The notes: generated by a model from the letters alone, not told the origin. Positions 25,915 through 35,393 are shown, numbered from the stretch's first letter. The stretch: DNA of 64,000 nt from Pseudomonas sp. ATCC 13867 (GCF_000349845.1 NC_020829.1:5587001-5651000), one strand, 5' to 3'. Numbers and translations: made by a program.

Positions 25915-27333
25915 ATGACCACCCCAACCCCAGCCTTCTTCGCCCAGTTCAACGACGAGCAGCTGGTCGCCGCCGACAAAGCCCACTACATGCACGGCTA
26001 CCACGTGTTCGACGATCACCGGGTCAACGGTGCGCTGAACATCGCCGCCGGCTCGGGCGCCTACATCTACGACACCCAGGGCAATCGCTACCTGGACGCC
26101 GTGGGCGGCATGTGGTGCACCAACATCGGCCTGGGCCGCGCGGAAATGGCCGACGCCATCGCCGAGCAGGTGCGCCAGCTGGCCTACTCCAACCCCTTCT
26201 GCGACATGGCCAACGTCACCGCCATCCAGCTCTGCGAGAAGCTCGCCGAACTGGCGCCGGGCGACCTCGACCATGTGTTCCTCACCACCGGCGGCTCCAC
26301 CGCCGTGGACACCGCCTACCGCCTCATCCAGTACTACCAGAACTGCCGTGGCAAGCATGAGAAGAAGCACATCATCAGCCGGGTCAACGCCTACCACGGC
26401 TCGACCTTCCTCACCATGTCCCTGGGCGGCAAGGTCGCCGACCACCCGGCCGAGTTCGACTTCCTCAAGGACGTCATCCACCACATTTCCTGCCCCAACC
26501 CCTACCGCGCGCCGGAAGGGATGACCGAGGGCGACTTCCTCGAATTCCTGGTCAAGGAATTCGAGGACAAGATCCTCGAGCTGGGCCAGGACAAGGTCGC
26601 CGCCTTCTTCGCCGAGCCGATCATGGGCTCGGGCGGCGTGATCATCCCGCCCAAGGGCTACCACCAGCGCATGTGGGAGGTGTGCCAGCAGTACGACGTG
26701 CTCTACGTCGCCGACGAAGTGGTGACCTCCTTCGGCCGCCTCGGCGCCTTCTTCGCCTCCGAGGACGTGTTCGGCATGCAGCCGGACATCATCACCACCG
26801 CCAAGGGCCTGACCTCCGGCTACCTGCCGCTGGGCGCGTGCATCTTCTCCGAGCGCATCTGGAAGGTGATCGGCGAGGCCGACAAGGGCCGCTGCTTCGC
26901 CCACGGCTTCACCTACAGCGGGCACCCGGTGAGCTGCGTCTCGGCACTGAAGAACATCGAGATCATCGAGCGTGAGAATCTGCTGGAGCACGTGAAGGAC
27001 GTCGGTGGCTACCTGGAGCAGCGTCTGCAGGAACTGGCCGACCTCCCGCTGGTGGGCAGCGTGCGTTGCCAGAAGCTGATGGCCTGCGTCGAGTTCGTCG
27101 CCGACAAGCGCAGCAAGGTGCTCTTCCCCGAGGAGCTGAACATCGGCGAGAAGATCCACCTGCGCGCCCAGGCCAAGGGCCTGCTGGTGCGACCGATCGT
27201 GCACCTGAACGTGATGTCGCCGCCGCTGACCATCACCCGCGAGCAGGTCGACGAGATCGTCGACACCCTGCGCGAGTCGATCCTCGAGGCCGCCGAAGAC
27301 CTCAAGCGCAGCGGTGATTACGCGGGGCACTGA
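25915..27333 (+). CDS. Class III omega-aminotransferase, probable amine:pyruvate transaminase
   Basis: 472-residue PLP enzyme of the class III family. AYHGSTFLTMSL, the cofactor segment VADEVVTSFGRLGAFF and the lysine in TTAKGLTSGYLPLGA (about 302) are conserved. It carries FAHGFTYSGHPVSC, as SpuC-like putrescine or amine:pyruvate aminotransferases do. With the polyamine-type binding protein upstream, the likely reaction is transfer of an amino group from a diamine or omega-amino acid to pyruvate. The exact substrate cannot be read from the sequence. Confidence 0.87.
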   Translation: MTTPTPAFFAQFNDEQLVAADKAHYMHGYHVFDDHRVNGALNIAAGSGAYIYDTQGNRYLDAVGGMWCTNIGLGRAEMADAIAEQVRQLAYSNPFCDMANVTAIQLCEKLAELAPGDLDHVFLTTGGSTAVDTAYRLIQYYQNCRGKHEKKHIISRVNAYHGSTFLTMSLGGKVADHPAEFDFLKDVIHHISCPNPYRAPEGMTEGDFLEFLVKEFEDKILELGQDKVAAFFAEPIMGSGGVIIPPKGYHQRMWEVCQQYDVLYVADEVVTSFGRLGAFFASEDVFGMQPDIITTAKGLTSGYLPLGACIFSERIWKVIGEADKGRCFAHGFTYSGHPVSCVSALKNIEIIERENLLEHVKDVGGYLEQRLQELADLPLVGSVRCQKLMACVEFVADKRSKVLFPEELNIGEKIHLRAQAKGLLVRPIVHLNVMSPPLTITREQVDEIVDTLRESILEAAEDLKRSGDYAGH

Positions 27334-27346
27334 TGATCGATCCGAA

Positions 27347-27484
27347 AACCTGTTTACGATCTCGCGAGCTAGAGCAGAACAAGGCGAAATCGGTTGAGGG
27401 AGCGGAGTCTACGCGCAGTAAATGAGCATCCCGAAACCGATTTCAACGCAGTTATGCCGACGCGCAGCAGATTGGAAACAGGTT
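27347..27484. repeat. Fold-back repeat, MITE-like
   Basis: Outer inverted arms AACCTGTTT (27347-27355) and AAACAGGTT (27476-27484) enclose inner inverted arms GAAATCGGTT (27386-27395) and AACCGATTTC (27435-27444). It is a 138-base imperfect palindrome of the kind scattered in Pseudomonas intergenic DNA. It contains no protein frame. Confidence 0.6.
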
Positions 27485-27529
27485 CTGAGGATTTTGCCTA
27501 CATCCAGGCAGCCCTTTAGACTGCCGGAC

Positions 27530-28396
27530 ATGAGCGAATCCCAGGCGCTGAGCGAAACCTCCGACGCACCGACCCTGCATGCCTGGCATGCGGGGCTGGC
27601 GCGCGCCCTGGCCAGCGTCGGCGAAATCGTCTTCGTCGAACGCCTGGCCGACGCCCTGGGCTGCCTGGTGCCGGTGGAGTCGCTGATGCTCGGCCTGGAG
27701 CAGCGCGGCCAGCCGCCGCAGCCGCTGTACCAGCGCGGCATTGCCCCGGCGCACCACGAGGCGCTGATCGACCGCTACTACGCCCGCGGCTACCTGCTCG
27801 ACCCCTTCTGCCTGGCGATGGAAGCCGGCCTCACCGAAGGCTTCTACCCGCTGGCCGACATCGCCCCGGACGACTTCTTCGCCAGCGAGTACTACAAGAC
27901 CTACTACCTGCGCTGCGGCTGCACCGAGGACTGCCACTTCATCGTCGACCTCGGCGAGCAACGCAAGGTCTCCCTGTGCCTGTACCAGGGCCACAGCGGC
28001 GCGCGTTTCAGCGCCACCCAACTGGACCTGCTGGCCGGCGCGCTGCCGCTGGTGCGCGAACTGATCCGCCAGTTCGAGCGCAACGGCGGCCTCGACCTGC
28101 TGCTCGCCGGGCGTGGTGACAGTAGTGCGCACGTCGCCCAGGCGCCGTTGAACCGGCACATCCGCGCCGCCTTCATGAACTTCGGCGCCGACCTCCTGAC
28201 CGAGCGCGAACGGGAAATCGCCCACCTGCTGCTGCGCGGCCACTCGGTGAAATCCAGCGCGCGGGTGCTGGACATCTCGCCGGAAACCGTGCGCATGCAC
28301 CGCAAGCACCTCTACACAAAGCTCGAAATCAATTCCCAGGCGGAGCTGTTTTCGCTGTTCATCGACTGGCTGACCGGCGGTGCCAGCGCGGCCTGA
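27530..28396 (+). CDS. LuxR-family transcriptional regulator
   Basis: 288 residues from MSESQALSETSDAP. The C-terminal helix-turn-helix LTEREREIAHLLLRGHSVKSSARVLDISPETVRMHRKHLYTKL spans about 220-262. The N-terminal region (FVERLADALGCLVPVESLMLGLEQRG; FYPLADIAPDDFFASEYYKTYYLRCGCTEDCHFIVDL) is a GAF-like module seen in regulators beside amine-catabolism genes. No AHL-binding signature is evident. Its position after the binding protein and aminotransferase suggests it controls them. A mobile-type palindrome lies in its upstream region. Confidence 0.82.
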   Translation: MSESQALSETSDAPTLHAWHAGLARALASVGEIVFVERLADALGCLVPVESLMLGLEQRGQPPQPLYQRGIAPAHHEALIDRYYARGYLLDPFCLAMEAGLTEGFYPLADIAPDDFFASEYYKTYYLRCGCTEDCHFIVDLGEQRKVSLCLYQGHSGARFSATQLDLLAGALPLVRELIRQFERNGGLDLLLAGRGDSSAHVAQAPLNRHIRAAFMNFGADLLTEREREIAHLLLRGHSVKSSARVLDISPETVRMHRKHLYTKLEINSQAELFSLFIDWLTGGASAA

Positions 28397-28447
28397 AGCT
28401 GCTCTACCCCATCCTGCGGCCCTGGCTCGCCGACAAGCTGTGCTGTT

Positions 28448-28517
28448 GTAGGAGCGAGCTTGCTCGCGAACCGGGCGGGCACGGAGTAAAGCGATTCGCG
28501 AGCAAGCTCGCTCCTAC
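28448..28517. repeat. REP inverted pair 4
   Basis: Two facing REP cores between the LuxR gene and the secreted hydrolase gene. Confidence 0.9.
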
Positions 28518-28617
28518 GAGAAGCCCAAGCGCCAATGCGGCGCCGACCCGGAAAATCTGCCAACCTATGGCCTTTCCCGCTGTCTGACCCGTGCCCACAC
28601 CACCCGGAGAGCTCCCG

Positions 28618-29625
28618 ATGCGCCGCTGGCTACCCGCCCTGCTACTGGCCGCCGCCCTGCCGCTGCACGCCGCCGAATCCAAACCCACCTACGGCCCGGA
28701 ACTGGAGCGCTTCAACTACGCCTATCCGGTCGGCCACTACAGCTTCGCGTCCCAGGGCCACCACATGCACATGGCCTACATCGACGTGAAACCCAGGCAG
28801 AACGCCAACGGCCGCACCGTGGTGCTGCTGCACGGCAAGAACTTCTGCGCCGGCACCTGGGAAAGCACCATCGCCGCGCTGAGCAATGCCGGCTACCGCG
28901 TGGTCGCGCCGGACCAGATCGGCTTCTGCAAGTCCACCAAGCCCGAGCGCTACCAGTACAGCTTCCAGCAGTTGGCGAGCAACACCCATGCGCTGCTGGA
29001 GCACCTGAAGATCGGCAAGGTCACCCTGCTCGGCCACTCCACCGGCGGCATGCTCGCCACCCGCTACGCGCTGATGTACCCGCAGCAGGTGGAGCAACTG
29101 GCGATGGTCAACCCCATCGGCCTGGAAGACTGGAAGGCCCTCGGCGTGCCCTACCGCACCCCGGACCAGTGGTACGAGCGTGAGCTGAAGACCAGCGCCG
29201 AAGGCATCCGCCAGTACGAGCAGGCAACCTACTACGCCGGCCAGTGGAAGCCCGAGTACGACAAGTGGGTGATCATGCTCGCCGGCCTGTTCAACGGTGC
29301 CGGCCACGAGCGCGTGGCGTGGAACTCGGCACTGCTCTACGACATGATCTTCACCCAGCCGGTGGTCTACGAATTCGGCCAGCTGAAGATGCCGACCCTG
29401 CTGCTGATCGGCACCAAGGACAACACCGCCATCGGCAAGGACCTGGCCCCGGCCGAGCTGAAAGCCAAGCTGGGCAACTACGCCGAGCTGGGCAAGCAGA
29501 CCGCCAAGGCGATCCCCAACGCCACCCTGGTGGAATTCGACGACCTGGGCCACGCGCCGCAGATCCAGGACCCGAAGCGCTTCCACGACGCGCTGCTCAA
29601 GGGCTTGGCAGAGCTCAAGCACTGA
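28618..29625 (+). CDS. Secreted alpha/beta hydrolase
   Basis: 335 residues with a signal peptide (MRRWLPALLLAAALPLHAAES). Family features: VVLLHGKNFCAGTWE (oxyanion region, about 71-85), nucleophile elbow GHSTGGM (about 141-147), acid residue region LLLIGTKDNTAIG and the histidine in FDDLGHAPQIQDP. It is a periplasmic or secreted esterase- or peptidase-like enzyme. The substrate is unknown. It stands alone between repeat elements. Confidence 0.83.
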   Translation: MRRWLPALLLAAALPLHAAESKPTYGPELERFNYAYPVGHYSFASQGHHMHMAYIDVKPRQNANGRTVVLLHGKNFCAGTWESTIAALSNAGYRVVAPDQIGFCKSTKPERYQYSFQQLASNTHALLEHLKIGKVTLLGHSTGGMLATRYALMYPQQVEQLAMVNPIGLEDWKALGVPYRTPDQWYERELKTSAEGIRQYEQATYYAGQWKPEYDKWVIMLAGLFNGAGHERVAWNSALLYDMIFTQPVVYEFGQLKMPTLLLIGTKDNTAIGKDLAPAELKAKLGNYAELGKQTAKAIPNATLVEFDDLGHAPQIQDPKRFHDALLKGLAELKH

Positions 29626-29648
29626 TCGATGTGCCGGGTTGGTTGAAC

Positions 29649-29684
29649 GTAGGATGGCGTGGAGCGAAGCGATACCCATCCTAC
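29649..29684. repeat. GTAGGATGG...CCATCCTAC palindromic repeat
   Basis: A palindromic intergenic repeat of a second type, arms GTAGGATGG and CCATCCTAC. Confidence 0.6.
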
Positions 29685-29722
29685 AAAAGCGATCCGGCTC
29701 GGCGCGGAACCTGACCTGACTT

Positions 29723-29800
29723 GTAGGAGCGAGCTTGCTCGCGAACCGCCCAGCGCCTGAGCAGCCGGGAAAATGCGTTCGCGAGCAAGCTCGCTCCTAC
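29723..29800. repeat. REP inverted pair 5
   Basis: Facing REP cores downstream of the secreted hydrolase gene. Confidence 0.9.
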
Positions 29801-29825
29801 AAAAAACAAGGCTCCAGCCCCAACA

Positions 29826-29862
29826 AAAACGCCGGCTCCCCTCCCAGGGAGCCGGCGTTTTT
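29826..29862. terminator. Bidirectional terminator between the hydrolase and cbcV genes
   Basis: Stem GCCGGCTCCC with GGGAGCCGGC and loop CTCCCA, flanked by A-run and T-run, so it can stop transcription from both directions. Confidence 0.85.
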
Positions 29863-29877
29863 CATTCGGGCGGCGAA

Positions 29878-31056
29878 TCAGCCCAGGTTCTTGCCCAGCA
29901 GCGCGTGGTACAGCTCGCTGTCGCCGAGCACGCCCACCACGCGGTTCTGTTCCTGCAGCACCAGCTTGTGGCCGGTCTGGTAGCGGATCTGCAAGGCATC
30001 GCGCATGCGGATGCTGACGTCGACCAGGGTCGGCTCATGCTTGAGCTTCTCCACCGGGTCGCCCGGGCGCCATTGCTGCAGGTCGATGATGTTGCTGCCC
30101 TGGCGCACGGCCTTGATCTGGTTGCCCTCGGTCAGGCCGAGCCAGCAGTCGCGGCCCTGGTCGAAGCACACCTCGTCGGCCTGGCGGCGGCACTGGTCCA
30201 GGCCGCGCATCAGGCTGGAGCCGCACAGCACGTTGAGCGGGTTGGTGTGGGCGACGAAGGTACGCACATAGTCGTCCGCCGGGCTGAGCACGATTTCCTC
30301 GGGCTTGCCGTGCTGGATGATGCGGCCGTCCTTCATGATCGCGATGCGCGTACCGATCTTCAGCGCCTCGTCGAGGTCGTGGCTGACGAAGACGATGGTC
30401 TTGTGCAGCTGGCGTTGCAGCACCAGCAGTTCATCCTGCAACTGCTGGCGGATCAGCGGGTCCAGCGCGGAGAAGGGCTCGTCCATCAACAGGATGTCGC
30501 CATCCATCGCCAGCGCGCGGGCCAGGCCGACGCGCTGCTGCATGCCGCCAGAGAGCGAATCCGGGCGCTTGTCGCGCCATTGCGACAGGCCGACCAGCTC
30601 CAGTTTCTCGTCGATCACCTTCTTCCGCTCGTTGGCCGGGCGGCCCTGCATTTCCAGGCCGAAGCCGATGTTCTCGGCGACGGTCAACCAGGGCATCAGC
30701 GCGAACTTCTGGAACACCATGGCGATGCGCTTGGTGCGCATGGTCTTGAGGGTGGCCGGCGAGCAGTTGGCGATGTCCACCTGCTGGCCTTCGTGCTCGA
30801 TCAGCAGCTTGCCGCGGCTGACCCGGTTGAGGCCATTGATGCAGCGCAGCAGGCTGGACTTGCCCGAGCCCGACAGGCCCATCAGCACGCAGATCTCGCC
30901 GCGATTGACGTCCAGGCAGGCATCCTCGACACCCAGCACCTGGCCGGTACGCTTGAGGATCTCCTCGCGGCCCAGACCCTTGTCCAGCAGCTTGAGCGCT
31001 TCCTTGGTGTGGGTGCCGAAAATCACATCCACATGTTCGAATCGAATCGCCGACAT
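29878..31056 (-). CDS. cbcV: Choline/betaine/carnitine ABC transporter ATPase
   Basis: 392 residues from MSAIRFEHVDVIFG. Walker A GLSGSGKSS, Q-loop FQKFALMP, signature LSGGMQQRVGLARAL and Walker B ILLMDEPFSALD place it in the ProV/OpuAA family. The C-terminal part (about 290-392) has the paired CBS-like segments used for ionic-strength or nucleotide control. It follows cbcW by five bases and is the last gene of cbcXWV. It powers import of choline, glycine betaine and carnitine at the inner membrane. Synteny with PA5376 supports the name. Confidence 0.92.
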   Translation of the reverse strand: MSAIRFEHVDVIFGTHTKEALKLLDKGLGREEILKRTGQVLGVEDACLDVNRGEICVLMGLSGSGKSSLLRCINGLNRVSRGKLLIEHEGQQVDIANCSPATLKTMRTKRIAMVFQKFALMPWLTVAENIGFGLEMQGRPANERKKVIDEKLELVGLSQWRDKRPDSLSGGMQQRVGLARALAMDGDILLMDEPFSALDPLIRQQLQDELLVLQRQLHKTIVFVSHDLDEALKIGTRIAIMKDGRIIQHGKPEEIVLSPADDYVRTFVAHTNPLNVLCGSSLMRGLDQCRRQADEVCFDQGRDCWLGLTEGNQIKAVRQGSNIIDLQQWRPGDPVEKLKHEPTLVDVSIRMRDALQIRYQTGHKLVLQEQNRVVGVLGDSELYHALLGKNLG

Positions 31057-31061
31057 AATGC

Positions 31062-31901
31062 TTACCTCCCCCGCAGCGAACGTTGCTTGCACACCCGATC
31101 GAGCAGGATGGCGAGCAGGACGATGGCCAGACCGGCCTCGAAGCCGAGGGAAATATCCGCCGTGTTGAGCGCGTTGACCACCGGCTTGCCGAGGCCGTCA
31201 GCACCCACCAGCGCGGCGATAACCACCATCGACAGCGACAACATGATGCATTGGGTGATCCCCGCGCCGATGCTCGGCATGGCGTGCGGCAGCTCGATGC
31301 GCGTCAGCAGTTGCCAGCGCGAGCAGCCGAAGGCCTTGCCGGCGTCCATCAGCTCCGCCGGCACATCCTGGATGCCCAGGCAGGTCAGGCGGATGGGCGC
31401 GGCGATGGCGAAGATCACCGTGGAGATCAGGCCCGGAACCACACCCAGGCCGAACAGGGTCAGGGTGGGGATCAGGTAGACGAAGGTGGGCACCGTCTGC
31501 ATCAGGTCCAACAGCGGCCTGAGCGCGGTGTAGAACCAGGGCTTGTGCGCCGCCAGGATGCCCAGCGGCACCCCGATGGCGATACACACCACCGTGGCGA
31601 AGATCACCTGCGCCAGGGTCTCCATGGTCTCCTGCCAGTACCCCAGGTTGAGGATCAGCAGCAGCGAGGCCAGGGCGAAGACCGCCAGGCCCCAGCTGCG
31701 CTGGATGTAGAACACCAGGAAGACCATCAGCGCGATCAGCGCCAGCGGGTTGAACCAGAGCAGGCTGTTGGTGACGCCGTGGATAAGGAACTCGAGGGTG
31801 TCGGAAATCTTGTCGAACACCGACGCGCCATGTTGCGTGAGCCAGTCGACGAAGGCGGCGATATGCTCGCCCAGCGGTAGCTTGTGGTCAGTCAGAAACA
31901 T
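31062..31901 (-). CDS. cbcW: Choline/betaine/carnitine ABC transporter permease
   Basis: 279 residues with about six or seven membrane helices. It contains the BPD_transp_1 region (VPLGILAAHKPWFYTALRPLLDLMQTVPTFVYLIPTLTLFGLG) and the EAA-like cytoplasmic loop DVPAELMDAGKAFGCSRWQLLTRIELPHAMPSI that contacts the ATPase. It is homologous to ProW/OpuAB and PA5377. The N-terminal 60 residues form a periplasmic or membrane-anchored extension common in this family. It follows cbcX. Confidence 0.91.
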   Translation of the reverse strand: MFLTDHKLPLGEHIAAFVDWLTQHGASVFDKISDTLEFLIHGVTNSLLWFNPLALIALMVFLVFYIQRSWGLAVFALASLLLILNLGYWQETMETLAQVIFATVVCIAIGVPLGILAAHKPWFYTALRPLLDLMQTVPTFVYLIPTLTLFGLGVVPGLISTVIFAIAAPIRLTCLGIQDVPAELMDAGKAFGCSRWQLLTRIELPHAMPSIGAGITQCIMLSLSMVVIAALVGADGLGKPVVNALNTADISLGFEAGLAIVLLAILLDRVCKQRSLRGR

Positions 31902-31955
31902 AATGCGGGCCCATCAGAAGCTTGAGGAATCGGCCAACGGCAATGATTTCGGCAC

Positions 31956-32894
31956 TTATTTCGAGAATGCCACCTTGGCTGCCGCCAAGGCCGGTTTGCC
32001 GTCACGGGTGGTCACGCCGGCAAGCCAGGCGTCGAGCAGTTCCGGATGGTCCTTCAACCAGGCTTTTGCCGCCTCTTCGGGCTTCTTGCCCCCGTTGAGC
32101 ACGGCGTCCATGAGTTTGTTTTCCATGTCCAGGGTGAAGCTCAGGTTGGCCAGCAGCTTGCCGATGTTCGGGCATTCCTGGGCATAGCCCTTGCGCACGT
32201 TGGTGTAGATGGTCGCGCCGCCGTAGTTGGGGCCGAACACGTCATCGCCGCCTTCGAGGTACTTCATCTTGAAGCGGGTGTTCATCGGATGCGGCTCCCA
32301 CCCCAGGAACACGATCCACTGGTTGCGGCGATCGGCGCGCCCGACCTGCGAGAGCATGCCGGCCTCGCTGGACTCCACCAGCTTGAACTTGCCCAGGTTG
32401 AACTGATTCTTGTCGAGCATCCCCTGCACCAGGCGGTTGCCGTCGTTGCCCGGCTCGATGCCGTAGATCTTGTTGCCCAGCTTGTCGGCGTACTTGCTGA
32501 TGTCGGCGAAGGTCTTCAGGCCACCGTCATACGCGGCCTGGGAAACGGCGAGGGTGTACTTGGCGCCTTCGAGGTTGGCCCGCACGGTTTCCACCGTGCC
32601 CGCATCGGCGTAAGGCTTGATGTCGTTGGCCATGCTCGGCATCCAGTTGCCGAGGAACACGTCGAGGTCATTGTTCGCCAGCGACTTGTAGGTCACCGGC
32701 ACGGACAGCATGTTCATCTTGGTGGTGTAGCCAAGCGATTCGAGCACCTGGCGGGTAGTGGCGGTAGTCACGGTGATGTCGGTCCAGCCGACGTCGGAGA
32801 AGCGAACCGTGCCGCACGACTCAGGTTCAGCGGCCTGAACCGCCAGCGGCGCGCAAACGGACACAGCCAGCAGCAAAGACTTGCAACCTTTCAT
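31956..32894 (-). CDS. cbcX: Choline/betaine/carnitine-type periplasmic binding protein
   Basis: 312 residues with a signal peptide (MKGCKSLLLAVSVCAPLAVQAAE). It belongs to the OpuAC family: VRFSDVGWTDITVTTATTRQVLESLGY, LDVFLGNWMPSM and FLGWEPHPMNTRFKMKYLEGGDDVFGPNYGG. Aromatic residues of these segments form the quaternary-ammonium cage. It corresponds to PA5378. Upstream lie three direct repeats with 21-base spacing, probably GbdR sites. A decayed paralogue sits upstream at about 33215-33637. Confidence 0.92.
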   Translation of the reverse strand: MKGCKSLLLAVSVCAPLAVQAAEPESCGTVRFSDVGWTDITVTTATTRQVLESLGYTTKMNMLSVPVTYKSLANNDLDVFLGNWMPSMANDIKPYADAGTVETVRANLEGAKYTLAVSQAAYDGGLKTFADISKYADKLGNKIYGIEPGNDGNRLVQGMLDKNQFNLGKFKLVESSEAGMLSQVGRADRRNQWIVFLGWEPHPMNTRFKMKYLEGGDDVFGPNYGGATIYTNVRKGYAQECPNIGKLLANLSFTLDMENKLMDAVLNGGKKPEEAAKAWLKDHPELLDAWLAGVTTRDGKPALAAAKVAFSK

Positions 32895-33044
32895 GAGCGT
32901 ACTCCTCTGCGGGGTGGGGCGCCGGCGCTTCCCGCAAAGGGCGCGGCGGTCTCTCGTTTTATGGGTGGGGCCAGGCTTGCAGGCCCTTTTGTTGTCATTT
33001 CGTATCGATCATGGAACAGGAAAAATTCGCCGCATACCGGGTGC

Positions 33045-33092
33045 GTCGCAACCAGTGCAGGCGAAGTCGCAATCAGCACCAGGCATGTCGCA
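33045..33092. promoter_or_regulatory. Three GTCGCA repeats at exact 21-bp spacing, probable GbdR sites
   Basis: GTCGCA occurs at 33045, 33066 and 33087 (TGCGAC on the coding strand of cbcX), about 150-200 bases upstream of cbcX. A period of two helical turns is typical for AraC-family activators such as GbdR. An inverted repeat GTCGCGAT / ATCGCGAC lies just beyond at 33129-33150. Confidence 0.6.
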
Positions 33093-33214
33093 TCCAATCG
33101 CAGGGCCCGGCGCAGGCGACCTGCGGGGGTCGCGATCAGTCCATCGCGACTGACTTCGACCCCACCGGCGCAACACAGGAAACACACGGCACACCCCTGC
33201 AACCAGGTGCCTCG

Positions 33215-33637
33215 CACCTGTGGATTGGCCTGTAGCCAAGCCTTGGCGGCCTGGCGTGGATTGCGCCGCTCGTTGAGCAGCGCATCCATCCGTTGCTTCT
33301 CCAGCGCCAGGTCGAATTTCAGGTTCTTCAGCAGCCGCGCGACATTCGGGCACTCCTGAAGATAGCCTGTTCGGACGCTGGCGAAGACCGTGGCGCCGCC
33401 ATGATTCGGCTCGAAACAGGCATCGCCACCGTCCAGGTACCTTACCTGAAGACGCCCATTCATCGGGTGAGGTTCCCCAATCGGCGGTTTCAGCGCCTCG
33501 GCGCGCCTGGCACAAGCCGGCATGTCGGCCTCGCTGGACGCCATCCGCTTGAAGCCGTCCAGGTCGAACCTCCGGTCATCGATCAGCTTGCGGATCCGTT
33601 GGTTGTCGTCGTCGGTGCCGGATCATGGGGCAAGCCG
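33215..33637 (-). pseudogene. Decayed quaternary-amine binding protein (CbcX/CaiX paralogue)
   Basis: The minus-strand reading matches the C-terminal two-thirds of Cbc[35 protein letters not shown], then GEPHPMNGRLQVRYLDGGDACFEPNHGGATVFASVRTGYLQECPNVARLL, then a remnant of the last helices. An in-frame TGA stands before the matched part. The N-terminal lobe and signal peptide are absent, the RNQWIVFLGW segment is eroded and the normal C-terminal end is lost. It lies between cbcX and sdaB. It is the relic of a duplicated binding protein gene. Confidence 0.7.
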
Positions 33638-33825
33638 GATTCCCGCGCCGATGTTGCAGCCGCCGCGTCCTGCAAGGGAGCGGCCACGGCGCTTTTGGAT
33701 ATGACCAAGTCGGTGCCGGAAGGGGCCGCGCGACCGCTTGGACCGATGATGAGCACGCAACGCGGGCACAGGGAGGTGCCCACGCCCCCACCCCCGCAGG
33801 AAGCGCAGCCCGCTCGGAGTCCGGC

Positions 33826-35202
33826 ATGGCAATCAGTGTGTTCGACCTGTTCAAGATCGGTATCGGCCCCTCCAGCTCGCACACCGTCGGCCCCATGCGC
33901 GCCGCCGCGCTGTTCGTCGGCGCCCTGCGCGAACGGCAGATGCTCGAACGCACCACGCGCGTGGAAGTACGCCTGTACGGCTCGCTGTCCGCCACCGGCA
34001 TCGGCCACGGCACCGACCGCGCGGTGATCATGGGCCTGATGGGCGAATGGCCCGACCGCATCGACCCACGCCAGATCGAACCGCGCATGGCCGCCCTGCG
34101 CGCCTCCGGCGAACTGCTGCTGGCCGGCAGCCGGGCAATCCGCTTCGACTGGGTGCGCGACATGCGCCTGCTCGACGAAAGCCTGCCCTACCATCCCAAC
34201 GCCATGCGCCTGACCGCCTTCGGCCACGACGGCGAGCTGCACGGCGACACCTACTACTCCATCGGCGGTGGCTTCGTCGTCGACGAGGAGCAGGCCGCAT
34301 CCGGCAGCCTCGACACCGACAACACCGTCCTGCCCTACGACTTCTCCAGCGCCGCCGAACTGCTCATGCTCTGCCGACGCCACGGCCTGCGCGTATCCGA
34401 GCTGATGATGGCCAACGAACGCATGTGGCGCAGCGAAACCGACATCCGCGAGGGCCTCAAGACCCTCTGGCAGGCCATGCGCGACTGCGTGAACAGCGGC
34501 CTCAGCCAGGAAGGCACCCTCCCCGGCGGTCTCAACGTCCAACGCCGCGCCGCGCGCCTGCACCGCAACCTGCAGGAAATCGGCAAGCCCAACGTCATCG
34601 GTTCCACCTTGAGCGCGATGGAATGGGTCAACCTCTTCGCCCTGGCGGTGAACGAGGAAAACGCCGCTGGTGGACGCATGGTCACCGCACCCACCAACGG
34701 CGCGGCGGGGATCATCCCGGCGGTGCTGCACTACTACATGCGCTTCAACCCCGACGCCCGCGAAAGCGACATCACCGACTACTTCCTGGCCGCCGCCGCC
34801 GTCGGCATCCTGTGCAAGAAAAACGCCTCCATCTCCGGCGCCGAAGTCGGCTGCCAGGGCGAAGTCGGCTCCGCCTGCGCGATGGCCGCGGCGGGCCTCG
34901 CCGAAGTCCTCGGCGCCAGCCCCGAGCAAGTGGAGAACGCCGCCGAGATCGGCCTGGAACACAACCTCGGCCTGACCTGCGACCCCGTCGGCGGCCTCGT
35001 CCAGGTGCCCTGCATCGAACGCAACGCCATCGCTGCGGTGAAAGCCATCAACGCCGCGCAAATGGCCCTGCGTGGTGACGGCCAGCACTTCATCAGCCTC
35101 GACCAGGTGATCCGTACCATGCGCGACACCGGCGCCGACATGCACGACAAGTACAAGGAAACCTCGCGCGGCGGCCTGGCCGTCAGCAGCATCGAATGCT
35201 GA
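33826..35202 (+). CDS. sdaB: L-serine dehydratase, iron-sulfur type
   Basis: 458 residues from [24 protein letters not shown], the signature opening of the single-chain serine dehydratase. Cysteines in [16 protein letters not shown] and [12 protein letters not shown] are those that hold the 4Fe-4S cluster. It converts L-serine to pyruvate and ammonia. It lies upstream of gbdR as PA5379 does and completes the choline-betaine-sarcosine-glycine-serine route. An open frame extends upstream, but only the ATG at 33826 gives the family N-terminus. Confidence 0.93.
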   Translation: MAISVFDLFKIGIGPSSSHTVGPMRAAALFVGALRERQMLERTTRVEVRLYGSLSATGIGHGTDRAVIMGLMGEWPDRIDPRQIEPRMAALRASGELLLAGSRAIRFDWVRDMRLLDESLPYHPNAMRLTAFGHDGELHGDTYYSIGGGFVVDEEQAASGSLDTDNTVLPYDFSSAAELLMLCRRHGLRVSELMMANERMWRSETDIREGLKTLWQAMRDCVNSGLSQEGTLPGGLNVQRRAARLHRNLQEIGKPNVIGSTLSAMEWVNLFALAVNEENAAGGRMVTAPTNGAAGIIPAVLHYYMRFNPDARESDITDYFLAAAAVGILCKKNASISGAEVGCQGEVGSACAMAAAGLAEVLGASPEQVENAAEIGLEHNLGLTCDPVGGLVQVPCIERNAIAAVKAINAAQMALRGDGQHFISLDQVIRTMRDTGADMHDKYKETSRGGLAVSSIEC

Positions 35203-35393
35203 GCCCGAAATCGACCACGCCGCCGCCACGGCGCCTCATTCTGGCGCAGCGGCACGTTCGTACCGAACCGCCGAGCAGCGTTACCGTTTCGCGCATCGTC
35301 CCATCGGCAGGCTGACCGGGGAGTGCTACCAAAATCCCCAGCCCTTTCCCCATGCGCATTTGCGACCTGTGACGGGTCGCATTCCGATCCCTC

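Noticed and set aside
33625..33825. 67-codon N-terminal extension of the serine dehydratase
   Set aside because: The extension overlaps the binding-protein relic and contains no family residues; the enzyme family begins at [12 protein letters not shown].
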